Positions 25,104-34,260 of a DNA stretch of 64,000 nucleotides are shown here, in pieces. The DNA lies in assembly GCF_002916655.1 (NCBI RefSeq), contig NZ_PPSM01000047.1:1-64000 (forward strand). The letters run 5' to 3'. Numbering within the stretch: the stretch's first letter is position 1; every line of letters starts with the position of its first letter. The notes beneath the pieces are model-generated. The model was not told the origin of the DNA. It ran no database searches and saw only the letters and a program-made list of their open reading frames with translations. The position numbers and the translations under genes are program-made. Source of the stretch: Novosphingobium sp. HII-3 (GTDB lineage Bacteria > Pseudomonadota > Alphaproteobacteria > Sphingomonadales > Sphingomonadaceae).

Positions 25104-26401
25104 CAGAAGGCCATCCTTGCACCGAGGGAGAGGACGAGTGCCGAAGCATCGCGCAGTTCGCCGTTCACCAGGATCGGCGTCTGAACCGGCGTGCCGGCGT
25201 AAGCGGCCGTGGTGCGATCGATCGGAGCGTCTTCGAACGTGATGTACGATGCCGCCGCGTCGATGGTGAACCTGGAGTTCATGGCGTAGCTGGTGCCAGC
25301 CGAGAAGTTCCAGCGGTTCGCGTCCGGCACGCGTGCGTCACGGTCGCCGTTGCGGGTCGGCGTGATGCCGCGCTGGAAGCCGGTGCGGATGGTCCACTGC
25401 GGGTTCAACTCGTAGTCGGCACCAATCGCCCAGGTCCAGCTGTTGCGGTAGTTCTCCGGGATCGACTGGTTCAGCGGAGCGCCGAGATCGATCGAATCGA
25501 ATTCGCTCCAGCCCATCCGGACGACTTGCGCGTTGAGCGTGAAGCGGTCGCTCATCTTGGCGCGCGCGCTGCCGATGAGCATCCACGGGGTGCTGAACTC
25601 CGCCTTCGCGTCAACGACACGGTTCTGGCCTGCCAGCGGCCCAACGAGGCCTTCAATGGTCACGCTGCCGTCGAGCTTGTGCTTGATCGACGACTTGTAT
25701 GCGAGGCCGAGCGAGACAGGGCCGTCATGGAACTGCACGCCGGCCGACCAGCCCACATCCCAGCCCTTGCCCTTCAGGTTCTGGTGACCGTCGGGAAGAA
25801 GCGGCGAGAGGTTGGGGAGGTAATTGCCGAGGGCGGCGTCGACATGCTCGATGTTCGCTGCCGCGCCGATGTACAGGCCGTCCGTGATGGCGACGGCGAT
25901 GCTGGGCTGGATGTCGAAGGTGCGCAGCTTGGTCTTGTCGGCCGAATAGCGCGCCCAGCTGTCCGCATCGTAGTCGGTCGTGAACGAATACGGTGCCGCA
26001 ACGCTGAGGCCGACGGCTACGCGGCCGAAGCCGTAGGCAACCGCGCCCGAGGGCAGCACGCCGTTGTTGATCGGGTTCTTCGACACGTTCTCACCGCCCA
26101 CAGGGGCCGCTGCCTGGCCGGGGCGGACGATGAGCGTGTTCTCGTTCACGACTTCGCCGCGCGGGCGGATGAAGCTGGCGCGGATGGAGGCTTCGCCGCC
26201 CTGGAGACCACCGATGGACGCAGGGTTCCACCACAGCGAATCCACGCCGGTGTCGGCCGCTTCACCCGAAAAGGCGCGGCCTTGGCCGCGGACGGACTGT
26301 TCCTGAAGGTAAAACGCCTGCGCACTTGCCGATCCGGCCCAAGCGAAGGCGACGATGCTAGCCGCGCTCGCGAGGAGGATACGGCCGGTCTTGATTTGCA
26401 T
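25103..26401 (-). CDS. fadL: FadL/OmpP1-family outer-membrane fatty-acid transporter
   Basis: 432 residues with a signal peptide (cleavage after SASA, residue 27) and a beta-barrel ending in Phe. The N-terminal hatch region is typical of FadL (AFYLQEQSVRGQGRAFSGEAADTG...SLWWNPASIGGL). It imports long-chain fatty acids or hydrophobic aromatics across the outer membrane. First of the tightly coupled fadL-fadD-merR-tesB set; the DUF2147 gene lies 54 bp upstream on the same strand. Substrate range cannot be read from sequence; FadL relatives in Sphingomonadales also import aromatic hydrocarbons. Confidence 0.92.
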   Translation of the reverse strand: MQIKTGRILLASAASIVAFAWAGSASAQAFYLQEQSVRGQGRAFSGEAADTGVDSLWWNPASIGGLQGGEASIRASFIRPRGEVVNENTLIVRPGQAAAPVGGENVSKNPINNGVLPSGAVAYGFGRVAVGLSVAAPYSFTTDYDADSWARYSADKTKLRTFDIQPSIAVAITDGLYIGAAANIEHVDAALGNYLPNLSPLLPDGHQNLKGKGWDVGWSAGVQFHDGPVSLGLAYKSSIKHKLDGSVTIEGLVGPLAGQNRVVDAKAEFSTPWMLIGSARAKMSDRFTLNAQVVRMGWSEFDSIDLGAPLNQSIPENYRNSWTWAIGADYELNPQWTIRTGFQRGITPTRNGDRDARVPDANRWNFSAGTSYAMNSRFTIDAAASYITFEDAPIDRTTAAYAGTPVQTPILVNGELRDASALVLSLGARMAF

Positions 26402-26455
26402 TGGGGACTCTCCCTTGAAGATAAATTTTTGCTGCAGCTTGAACTGTTTGTCGCG

Positions 26456-26890
26456 TTATTTGATGCGCGTCCACGTCTGAGTTTTGCACAGGGGCCACAC
26501 GATGCAGCCCTTCAGCTTCAGCGTGTCGGCGCCAGCCGGGGTGATGGTCGCCTTGTAGGTTCCGCCATCCTCGGGGTTGTAGATGGTGCCACCCGTCCAC
26601 TGCCCCTTTTCGTGCTTGAAGCCGCCCAGGATCTGCAGGCCCTTGAGACGGCGGTCGCGCTTGGCCGCGTCCTTGTTGTTGACGTCCTTGAGGTCCGGGT
26701 TCTTCTGGATATTGGCTGAATTGGCCAACTTTCCGCAGATCGACGCGCCGCAGCGCTCGATCTGGACGACGCCGTGCTTTGCCGGCGTCTGCCATGAACC
26801 CACGAGTGAACCGGCATCTGCGGCAAACGCCGGCGAAGCGGCGCCTACGGCGGAAACCAACGCCAAAGTCGCAAGTTTAACGATGTGCAT
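26456..26890 (-). CDS. DUF2147 exported protein
   Basis: 144 residues from the ATG at 26890 (GGAGAGG six bases upstream). Signal peptide with cleavage near SPAFA (residue 23). The mature domain shows the DUF2147 pattern: GSWQTP at the start, the cysteine pair IERCGASICGKL, NPEDGGTYKATI and a C-terminal CIVWPLCKTQTWTR. A small lipocalin-like beta-barrel that binds hydrophobic ligands is the family expectation. Being first before fadL, it may assist periplasmic handling of fatty acids; that is inference. Confidence 0.88.
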   Translation of the reverse strand: MHIVKLATLALVSAVGAASPAFAADAGSLVGSWQTPAKHGVVQIERCGASICGKLANSANIQKNPDLKDVNNKDAAKRDRRLKGLQILGGFKHEKGQWTGGTIYNPEDGGTYKATITPAGADTLKLKGCIVWPLCKTQTWTRIK

Positions 26891-27120
26891 CAGCGGCCTC
26901 TCCATCTCTCTCGCCCTGGTTCTTGTTGATGGAACGTGCCCCTGACTTGGCAGGCGGCGATCGCTTCCGAACCGGATAGACTCGGCATAACCCAAAAATA
27001 TCTTGACGTATAGGGAAAGAATCGCACCTTAAGGGAAGACGTTCGAGAGGACGAGGATCGTACGGATTCGGCCCGGCCTGTGTGCTGGCGCAAGGTCGGT
27101 CCGCTCATGGAGAGGTATAC

Positions 27121-28257
27121 ATGCAAAGCGTCGTGATCGCGGGATATGCCCGTTCGCCGTTCCACCTTGCCAACAAGGGTGCGCTTGCCCGCGTCCGCCC
27201 GGATGACCTGACCGCACAGGTGATCCGGGGGCTTATTTCCAAGACGGGCGTTGAGCCCGCCGATATCGAGGACATCATCGTCGGCTGCGCCTTCCCGGAA
27301 GGTGAGCAGGGCCTCAACGTCGCCCGTCTGATCGGCCTCCTGGCCGACCTGCCGTTGTCGGTCGGCGGCATGACGGTGAACCGCTTCTGCGGCTCCTCGA
27401 TGAGCGCCATCCACACCGCAATGGGGCAGATCGCGATTGGTGCGGGCGAAGTCTTCATCTGCGCCGGTGTCGAATCCATGAGCCGCGTGCCCATGATGGG
27501 CTTCAACCCGCTGCCGAACCCGACGCTCGCGAAGAAGAGCGCGGCTTACATGGGCATGGGTGAAACGGCCGAGAACGTCGCCACCAAGTACCAGATCGGC
27601 CGGGCGGAACAGGAAGCTCTGGCGGTCGAAAGCCAGAAGCGCGCGGCTGCCGCACGCGAAGCCGGCAAGCTGTCGGACGAGATCGTGCCGATCGAAACGA
27701 AGAACGGCATCGTCAGCGAAGACGGCGCCATTCGTGCGGAAACGACCGCGGAGGGTCTTTCCGCGCTGAAGCCTGCCTTTGATGCGCAGGGCTCCGTCAC
27801 CGCGGGCACCTCCTCGCCGCTCACCGACGGTGCCAGCGCCGTGCTCGTCACGACCGAGGAGTATGCGCGCGCTCACGGCCTGCCGATCCTCGCCCGCGTG
27901 AAGTCGGTGGCGATCTCCGGTTGCGCGCCTGAAACGATGGGGCTGGGACCGATCCTTTCCAGCCAGAAGGCCATGGAACGGGCCGGCATCTCCGCCGCCG
28001 ATCTCGACGTCGTTGAGCTGAACGAAGCCTTCGCCTCGCAGGCGCTGGCCTGCATCAAGGACCTCAACCTCGATCTCGCCAAGGTGAACATCGACGGCGG
28101 CGCCATCGCCATCGGTCACCCGCTTGGCGCCACCGGCGCACGCATCGTCGGCAAGGCGGCCGCGCTGCTCAAGCGCGAAGGCGGCAAGTACGCTCTCGCA
28201 AGCCAGTGCATCGGTGGCGGGCAGGGCATCGCCACCGTACTGGAGGCCGTGGAATGA
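27121..28257 (+). CDS. fadA: Acetyl-CoA acyltransferase (3-ketoacyl-CoA thiolase)
   Basis: 378 residues. Thiolase marks: nucleophilic Cys in VNRFCGSSMSAIHTA, VELNEAFASQAL, the GGAIAIGHPLGATGAR loop and the second catalytic Cys in ASQCIGGGQGIA. It performs the last step of beta-oxidation. ATG at 27121 with GGAGAGG upstream; a longer frame is spurious. Its stop overlaps the fadB start (ATGA). Divergent from the fadL operon across 230 bp that probably holds the shared control region. FadA is the symbol by role; close paralogues act on other 3-ketoacyl-CoAs. Confidence 0.92.
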   Translation: MQSVVIAGYARSPFHLANKGALARVRPDDLTAQVIRGLISKTGVEPADIEDIIVGCAFPEGEQGLNVARLIGLLADLPLSVGGMTVNRFCGSSMSAIHTAMGQIAIGAGEVFICAGVESMSRVPMMGFNPLPNPTLAKKSAAYMGMGETAENVATKYQIGRAEQEALAVESQKRAAAAREAGKLSDEIVPIETKNGIVSEDGAIRAETTAEGLSALKPAFDAQGSVTAGTSSPLTDGASAVLVTTEEYARAHGLPILARVKSVAISGCAPETMGLGPILSSQKAMERAGISAADLDVVELNEAFASQALACIKDLNLDLAKVNIDGGAIAIGHPLGATGARIVGKAAALLKREGGKYALASQCIGGGQGIATVLEAVE

Positions 28258-30578
28258 GCGACGCCATCAAGAAAGTCTGCGTGATCGGCGCCGGCACCAT
28301 GGGTGCCGGTATCGCCGCCCAGGTTGCGAACGCCGGCGTGCCGGTTCTGCTGCTCGACATCGTTCCCAAGGAAGGCACGAACCGCAACGCCATCGCCGAA
28401 GGCGCGGTGGCCAAGATGCTCAAGACCGATCCGGCCCCCTTCATGAGCAAGTCTGCCGCCAAGCTGGTGGAGACGGGCAACATCGAGGACCATCTCGACA
28501 AAGTCGCCGAGTGCGACTGGGTCATCGAGGCAGTCATCGAACGGCTGGACATCAAGCAGGGCCTTTACGCCAAGCTCGAAGCCATCAAGCGCGAAGGTAC
28601 GGCGGTCTCGTCGAACACCTCGACGATCCCGCTGGCGCAGCTGGTCGAGGGGCGCTCGGATGCGTTCAAGCGCGACTTCCTCATCACGCACTTCTTCAAC
28701 CCGCCCCGCTACATGCGGCTGATGGAGATCGTGACCGGCAAGGACACGGACGCAGCGGTCGCCGCCAAGGTCGAACGCTTCGCCGACGTCGCCATGGGCA
28801 AGACCGTGGTGAAGGCCAACGACACCCCCGGCTTCATCGCCAATCGCATCGGCACGTACTGGATCCAGCTGGGCCTGAACGCAGCGTTTGACATGGGCCT
28901 GACGGTCGAGTTGGCGGATGCTGTCGCGGGCAAGCCGATGGGCGTTCCCAAGACCGGTATTTTCGGGCTGGTCGACCTCGTGGGTATCGATCTCATGCCT
29001 CACCTGCAGGCAAGCCTGACTTCCACTCTTCCCAAGGATGATCCGTACCAGGGCATCGCCCGCTCACACCCCCTCATCGAAAAGATGATCGGTGAGGGCT
29101 ATACGGGCCGCAAGGGCAAGGGCGGGTTCTATCGCCTCAACAAGGAGATGGGACGCCGCAAGGAATCCGTCGACCTGAAGACCGGCGAATACCGCGAAAG
29201 CATCCGTGCGGCGGGGCCTTCGGGCGCGGCTGCCAAGGGCGATCTGCGCAAGCTGGTGGAAACCAAGGGGCCGGTCGGTGAATACGCCTGGGCCATTCTC
29301 GGCGGTACGCTCGCCTATGCGGCATCGCTGATCCCATCGGCCGCAGCCGACGTGGTCGCGATCGACGACGCCATGAAGCTGGGCTACAACTGGAAGGCTG
29401 GCCCCTTCGAGATGATCGACAAGCTGGGCGCTGCCTGGCTGGCGCAGCGTCTCGAAGCCGACGGCACGCCGGTGCCGGAGATCCTGCGCATCGCCGGTGA
29501 TCGCACGTTCTATCGCGTCGAAGGCGGCAAGCGGCAGTTCCTGGGCCTGGACGGCGTGTACCACGACGTGGTCCGTGCCGAGGGCGTCTTGCGCCTTGCC
29601 GATATCAAGCTCGCTTCCAAGCCGCTGCTGAAGAATTCCTCGGCCGCGCTTTGGGACATCGGCGACGGCGTCGTCGCGCTCGAATTCACCGGCAAGATGA
29701 ACGCGCTTGACGGTGAGGTCATGAAGCTGATCATCGAGGCGCTGCCTCTCGTCGCCTCCAAGTACAAGGCGCTCGTCGTGTACAACGATGCGGACAGCTT
29801 TTCCGCAGGGGCCAACCTCGGCCTTGCCCTCTTCGCGGTGAACATCGCGGCGTGGAGTGAGATCGAGAAGCTCGTGGCCGGTGGCCAGATGGCGTACAAG
29901 GGCCTCAAGTATGCGCCGTTCCCGGTCGTCGGTGCACCTGCCGGGCTGGCCGTGGGTGGCGGCTGCGAGATCCTGCTGCACTGTGACGCGGTACAGGCGC
30001 ATGCCGAGCTTTACACCGGACTGGTCGAGTGCGGCGTCGGCCTCATCCCCGGCTGGGGCGGTAACGGCGAGATGCTGGACCGCTGGCAGAAGAACAAGAT
30101 GATGCCCAAGGGGCCGATGCCTCCTGTGGCCAAGGTCTTCGAGACGGTGTCGACGGCAACGGTGTCCAAGTCCGCCGCGCAGGCCAAGGAACTGCTGTTC
30201 CTGCGGGCTGACGACGGCATCACCATGAACCGGGACCGGCTGCTGTACGATGCCAAGCAGAAGGCCCTTGCGCTGGTGGACGGCTACACGCCGCCCGAAG
30301 CGCCGGAGTACCGCCTGCCAGGCGAAAGCGGGCGCGTCGCACTTTCCATGGCGGCGGAGGGTTTTCGCAAGCAGGGCAAGGCCACCGATTACGACATGGT
30401 CGTCTCGGATGCGCTCGCCACGGTCCTGTCGGGCGGCGATGCCGATCTGGTCGACACGGTGACGGAGCAGGAACTCCTCAAGCTGGAGCGCGAGGCCTTC
30501 ATGCGGCTCGTGCGCGAGCCCCGCTCCATCGCCCGCGTCGAGCACATGCTCGAAACCGGCAAGCCCCTGCGCAACTGA
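28254..30578 (+). CDS. fadB: 3-hydroxyacyl-CoA dehydrogenase/enoyl-CoA hydratase bifunctional protein
   Basis: 774 residues. NAD-binding 3-hydroxyacyl-CoA dehydrogenase first (CVIGAGTMGAGIAAQVA, later the HFFNPPRYM and VVKANDTPGFIANR motifs), then the HCDH C-terminal domains, and an enoyl-CoA hydratase/crotonase domain at the C-terminal end (about 480-700; DSFSAGANLGLAL and PVVGAPAGLAVGGGCEI...LVECGVGLIPGWGG). This order is opposite to E. coli FadB but usual in this alphaproteobacterial family. It hydrates and oxidises enoyl-CoA in beta-oxidation. Translationally coupled to the thiolase upstream; the acyl-CoA dehydrogenase follows 51 bp later. Confidence 0.93.
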   Translation: MSDAIKKVCVIGAGTMGAGIAAQVANAGVPVLLLDIVPKEGTNRNAIAEGAVAKMLKTDPAPFMSKSAAKLVETGNIEDHLDKVAECDWVIEAVIERLDIKQGLYAKLEAIKREGTAVSSNTSTIPLAQLVEGRSDAFKRDFLITHFFNPPRYMRLMEIVTGKDTDAAVAAKVERFADVAMGKTVVKANDTPGFIANRIGTYWIQLGLNAAFDMGLTVELADAVAGKPMGVPKTGIFGLVDLVGIDLMPHLQASLTSTLPKDDPYQGIARSHPLIEKMIGEGYTGRKGKGGFYRLNKEMGRRKESVDLKTGEYRESIRAAGPSGAAAKGDLRKLVETKGPVGEYAWAILGGTLAYAASLIPSAAADVVAIDDAMKLGYNWKAGPFEMIDKLGAAWLAQRLEADGTPVPEILRIAGDRTFYRVEGGKRQFLGLDGVYHDVVRAEGVLRLADIKLASKPLLKNSSAALWDIGDGVVALEFTGKMNALDGEVMKLIIEALPLVASKYKALVVYNDADSFSAGANLGLALFAVNIAAWSEIEKLVAGGQMAYKGLKYAPFPVVGAPAGLAVGGGCEILLHCDAVQAHAELYTGLVECGVGLIPGWGGNGEMLDRWQKNKMMPKGPMPPVAKVFETVSTATVSKSAAQAKELLFLRADDGITMNRDRLLYDAKQKALALVDGYTPPEAPEYRLPGESGRVALSMAAEGFRKQGKATDYDMVVSDALATVLSGGDADLVDTVTEQELLKLEREAFMRLVREPRSIARVEHMLETGKPLRN

Positions 30579-30629
30579 CGGCGCGACTGAGTTGGAGGGC
30601 GGCCGTGCGCCGCCCCAGGAGAGAGACAA

Positions 30630-32435
30630 ATGCAGGTCTATGAAGCGCCACTGCGCGACATGCGGTTCGTGATCCACGAACTCTTTAACAACGAGAAGTA
30701 CGGGCAGGACGGCTTCGGCAAGCTGGAGGCGCTGGAAGAGTTCAGCCCAGACCTGGTCGACGCCATCCTGGAGGAAGCGGCTAAGGTGGCGCAGGAAGTC
30801 CTGCTGCCGCTGAACCGGTCAGGCGACATCGAGGGGTGTACCCTCGAGAACGGCGTCGTGCGCACACCCAAGGGCTTCAAGGAAGCCTACGACATGTTCC
30901 GCGAGGGTGGCTGGTGCGCGCTGGCGTCCGACCCGCAGTGGGGCGGCCAGGGCTTGCCGGAGGCCGTGAACAAGATGACCGAGGAGATGATCTGCTCGGC
31001 CAACCTCTCGTTCAGCCTCTATCCCGGCTTGACGCACGGCGGCACTACCGCGATCGAGGCTTACGCCAGTGACGAGTTGAAGCAGTTCTATCTGCCCCGG
31101 ATGGTTTCTGGCGACTGGTCGGGCACGATGTGTCTCACCGAGCCACATTGCGGCACCGATCTCGGCATGCTGCGCACCAAGGTGGTGCCGCAGGACGACG
31201 GTTCGTACAAGGTGAGCGGCGCGAAGATCTTCATTTCGGCCGGCGAGCATGACCTGACCGAGAACATCGTGCATCTCGTCCTTGCCCGCCTGCCGGACGC
31301 GCCCGCCGGGGTGAAGGGGATCAGTCTCTTCCTCGTGCCCAAGTACCTGCCCAAGGACGACGGAACGCCGGGGCCGGCGAACGGCGTTTCGGTCGCCGCG
31401 ATCGAGCACAAGATGGGCCTCAAGGCTTCGGCAACTTGCCAGCTCAATTTCGACGATTCGATCGGTTGGCTGGTCGGCAGGCCCAACAAGGGCATGGAAG
31501 CGATGTTCAAGATGATGAACACCGAGCGTGTCTCGGTTGGCATCCAGGGTCTTGGCATCGGCGAAGCGGCTTACCAGTCGGCCGTGTACTACGCGAAGGA
31601 GCGCCTGCAGGGCCGTTCGCTGTCGGGCGTGAAGAACCCCAGCGGTCCGGCCGATCCGATCATCGTTCATCCCGACGTGCGCCGCATGCTGATGACGATG
31701 CGCGCCTACAACGAAGGCTGCCGCGCCCTCGGCGCCTGGGTCAGCCGTGCGCTCGATGCCGAAAAGCACGCGACCGACCCCGAGGTGAAGCAGGGTGCCG
31801 AGGACTTCATCGCGCTTATGACCCCGGTGGTGAAAGCGCTGTTCACGGACCTCGGGCATGAGAGCGCCAATCTGGCGGTCCAGGTCTACGGTGGCCACGG
31901 TTACATTGCCGAGAGCGGCGTGGAGCAGTACGCCCGTGACGCCCGCATCGCGATGATCTACGAGGGCACCAACGGCATCCAGGCCCTCGACCTTGTGGGG
32001 CGCAAGATGCCCGCGCACATGGGCCGCTACCTGCGCAGCTTCTTCCACCCGGTCTCGCAGTTCATCGAGGCGACAAAGGGTGATGCGCAGTTCGGCCGTA
32101 TGGTCGAGGCGCTGGAGAAGGCCTTCGGTGCGCTTCAGCTCTCCACGGGCACGATCGCGCAGAAGGGCATGAAGGACCCTGAGGAAGCGGCGGCTGCCGC
32201 GACCGATTACCTGCGCCTGATGGGGCTGGTCGCGATGGCATACTGCTTCGCCAAGTCCGCCATGATCGCCCGGGACGAGCTTGGCAGCGGGACCGAAGAC
32301 GCCGCGTTCTACAAGGCGAAGCTGGCCACGGCGCAGTTCTACTTCGATCGCATCCTCCCGCAGGCGACCGCCGCGTTCCTGGCGATCAAGGCTGGCAAGG
32401 GCTCGATGATGGCGCTGGACGAGGCAGCGTTCTGA
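30630..32435 (+). CDS. Long-form acyl-CoA dehydrogenase (DmdC-like length class)
   Basis: 601 residues, about 200 longer than short-chain enzymes. It has the extra N-terminal segment (MQVYEAPLRDMRFV...), the FAD/substrate core (LTEPHCGTDLG, GAKIFISAGEHD, EHKMGLKASATCQL), the catalytic Glu region RIAMIYEGTNGIQALDLVGRK and an extra C-terminal helical domain. This layout is shared with DmdC (3-methylmercaptopropionyl-CoA dehydrogenase) and other FadE-like enzymes, so substrate assignment beyond fatty acyl-CoA is open. Strong AGGAGAGAG ribosome-binding site; same operon as the thiolase and fadB, and ended by a strong terminator. Confidence 0.9.
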   Translation: MQVYEAPLRDMRFVIHELFNNEKYGQDGFGKLEALEEFSPDLVDAILEEAAKVAQEVLLPLNRSGDIEGCTLENGVVRTPKGFKEAYDMFREGGWCALASDPQWGGQGLPEAVNKMTEEMICSANLSFSLYPGLTHGGTTAIEAYASDELKQFYLPRMVSGDWSGTMCLTEPHCGTDLGMLRTKVVPQDDGSYKVSGAKIFISAGEHDLTENIVHLVLARLPDAPAGVKGISLFLVPKYLPKDDGTPGPANGVSVAAIEHKMGLKASATCQLNFDDSIGWLVGRPNKGMEAMFKMMNTERVSVGIQGLGIGEAAYQSAVYYAKERLQGRSLSGVKNPSGPADPIIVHPDVRRMLMTMRAYNEGCRALGAWVSRALDAEKHATDPEVKQGAEDFIALMTPVVKALFTDLGHESANLAVQVYGGHGYIAESGVEQYARDARIAMIYEGTNGIQALDLVGRKMPAHMGRYLRSFFHPVSQFIEATKGDAQFGRMVEALEKAFGALQLSTGTIAQKGMKDPEEAAAAATDYLRLMGLVAMAYCFAKSAMIARDELGSGTEDAAFYKAKLATAQFYFDRILPQATAAFLAIKAGKGSMMALDEAAF

Positions 32436-32465
32436 TCCGCTGAGCGAAGTCACGCTCCCGAAAAC

Positions 32466-32504
32466 AGAACAACCCAAGGCGGCCATGCCACCTTGGGTTG
32501 TTTC
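32466..32504. terminator. Hairpin terminator between the acyl-CoA dehydrogenase and leucine-type dehydrogenase genes
   Basis: 12-bp perfect arms AACAACCCAAGG (32468-32479) and CCTTGGGTTGTT (32491-32502), loop about 11 bases, with T on the right side and A-rich sequence on the left. It can serve both convergent genes. Confidence 0.85.
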
Positions 32505-32535
32505 GTACCTGCCGTTCCGATCCGAAGAAGAAGGA

Positions 32536-33588
32536 TCAGGCGGGAAGGGGTTCCGGCGCCTGCATCAGGTCTTCGGCCATGCGATCGGCGACGGCATTGG
32601 GTGAAAGACCTTCATCGGCGGCGATGGCGAGGACTTCGTGCGTGCGCGGCCCGATTTCGAGAACGCGGTTGCGCACCTCCTGCTCGCTCTCGCCGAGGTA
32701 TTCCGCTGAAACGTTGATGATGCCGCCGGCGTTCACCACGTAGTCGGGCGCATAGGAGATCCCGCGCGCCATAAGCGCCTGCGCGATGTCCGGCTCCGCC
32801 AGCTGGTTGTTCGCGGCGCCGCACACGATCCCGGCCTTGAGCACGGCGACGGTGCCTGCGTTGAGAGCACCGCCGAGCGCACAGGGCGCGAAGACGTCCG
32901 CCTGGCTCTCTGCGATCTCCTCCACCGATACCACCGCGGCGCCAAGCTCATCGGCCAAGCGGGCACAGCGCGCCGCGTCGATGTCCGCGACGACCAGATT
33001 GGCGCCCGCTTCGCGCAGGAGCCGCGCCAGTCCAGCGCCGACGTTGCCGACGCCGGAAATGGCGACCGTCATGCCTGACAGGGTGCCGCCATGGCGGAAC
33101 GCCACGGCCGCCTTCATCGCCTCGAACACGCCAAGGGCGGTCCATGGCGACGGATCACCGCCGGCAAGCCCCGGAAGAGCGGTGCGGCCGGCCACGTGGC
33201 GGGTGTGACGTGCCACGCACTCCATGTCGCCGACGTTCGTACCCACGTCCTCAGCCGTGACATAGCGGCCGTCGAGCTTCTCGACCGCCTCGCCGAACGC
33301 TTCGAACAGGGCGCGCCGGTCGAACTCGCCTGCGGGGCGGCGCAGTACGGCCTTGCCGCCGCCGAACGGCAGGCGGGCCATCGCGTTCTTGTAGCTCATC
33401 CCCTCGGCAAGGCGGAAGGCGTCGGCCATGGCGAGGCTGGTGTCCTCATAGGTCCAGAAACGACAGCCGCCGGCGGCCGGTCCGCGCGCGGTCGAGTGAA
33501 TGGCGATGACGCCATCGAGACCGGCGGCTTCGTCGGACAGGCGAACATATTCCATCGGCGGCATCATGCGCCGGTGTTGGGCAACCAT
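32536..33588 (-). CDS. Glu/Leu/Phe/Val dehydrogenase (leucine-dehydrogenase type)
   Basis: 350 residues from the ATG at 33588 with CAGGAG seven bases upstream. N-terminal catalytic part with IAIHSTARGPAAGGCR and the Lys-bearing SYKNAMARLPFGGGKAV; then a Rossmann domain (AISGVGNVGAGLARLL) and VNAGGIINV. NAD-dependent reversible deamination of branched-chain or aromatic amino acids to 2-oxo acids. Divergent from an Lrp/AsnC regulator 131 bp away, the usual arrangement for amino-acid-responsive control. Leu versus Phe or Glu specificity is not decided here. Confidence 0.9.
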   Translation of the reverse strand: MVAQHRRMMPPMEYVRLSDEAAGLDGVIAIHSTARGPAAGGCRFWTYEDTSLAMADAFRLAEGMSYKNAMARLPFGGGKAVLRRPAGEFDRRALFEAFGEAVEKLDGRYVTAEDVGTNVGDMECVARHTRHVAGRTALPGLAGGDPSPWTALGVFEAMKAAVAFRHGGTLSGMTVAISGVGNVGAGLARLLREAGANLVVADIDAARCARLADELGAAVVSVEEIAESQADVFAPCALGGALNAGTVAVLKAGIVCGAANNQLAEPDIAQALMARGISYAPDYVVNAGGIINVSAEYLGESEQEVRNRVLEIGPRTHEVLAIAADEGLSPNAVADRMAEDLMQAPEPLPA

Positions 33589-33719
33589 TGCTAGGCTCCT
33601 GCGTGTTGGGACAGCGCGACCATTATGGCAGGCACTGCGAACGAAATCTGACCTCATTTCCGGCTCTGCGCTGCAAACTGAGCGAGACACAACCCTGCAA
33701 AGGCCGTAATGAGAATGAA

Positions 33720-34181
33720 ATGACCGACCTTGACCCTTATGAGAGAAAAATTCTCCGCGAGTTGCAGCGGGACGCGAATCAGACCACGGCGCAGATCGCC
33801 GAGCGCGTCGGCCTCTCGGCATCGCCCTGCTGGCGGCGTATCGATCGGCTCGAGCGCGAGGGCTTCATCCAGCGCCGGGTCGCGATCGTGGACCGGCACA
33901 AGGTGGGTCTCAATGCCCATGTCTTCGCACAGGTCAAGCTGAACGCCCACGGCCGCGCCAATCTGGACGAATTCGCCGCCAAGATCCGCGAATATCCCGA
34001 GGTGCTCGACTGTTACGTTCTGATGGGTTCGGTCGACTTCATGATCCGGGTAGTGGCTGAGGACATCAACGCCTACGAGCGCTTCTTCTTCGAAAAACTT
34101 TCCCAGCTTCCCGGGATTCAGGAAATCACTTCAACCGTCGCGCTCTCCGAGATCAAGGCGACGACAGCCTTGCCGATCTGA
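33720..34181 (+). CDS. Lrp/AsnC-family regulator (dehydrogenase-linked)
   Basis: 153 residues: N-terminal helix-turn-helix (ERKILRELQRDANQTTAQIAERVGLSASPCWRRIDRLEREG) and C-terminal RAM effector domain (VLDCYVLMGSVDFMIRVVAEDINAYERFF). ATG at 33720 starts immediately at the typical Lrp N-terminus; GAGAATG lies just upstream. Divergent from the amino-acid dehydrogenase gene, it probably activates that gene in response to its amino-acid substrate. Confidence 0.92.
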   Translation: MTDLDPYERKILRELQRDANQTTAQIAERVGLSASPCWRRIDRLEREGFIQRRVAIVDRHKVGLNAHVFAQVKLNAHGRANLDEFAAKIREYPEVLDCYVLMGSVDFMIRVVAEDINAYERFFFEKLSQLPGIQEITSTVALSEIKATTALPI

Positions 34182-34260
34182 ACAACCAGCGGCGACGGGC
34201 TTGATCCGCGACGGGTGCCCGCCTTAGGTGCGCAGAAGGTTTGCCGGAGGGGGGCAGGGT

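Noticed and set aside
30819..32486. 555-codon frame on the minus strand
   Set aside because: Shadow of the acyl-CoA dehydrogenase gene, with no recognisable protein features.
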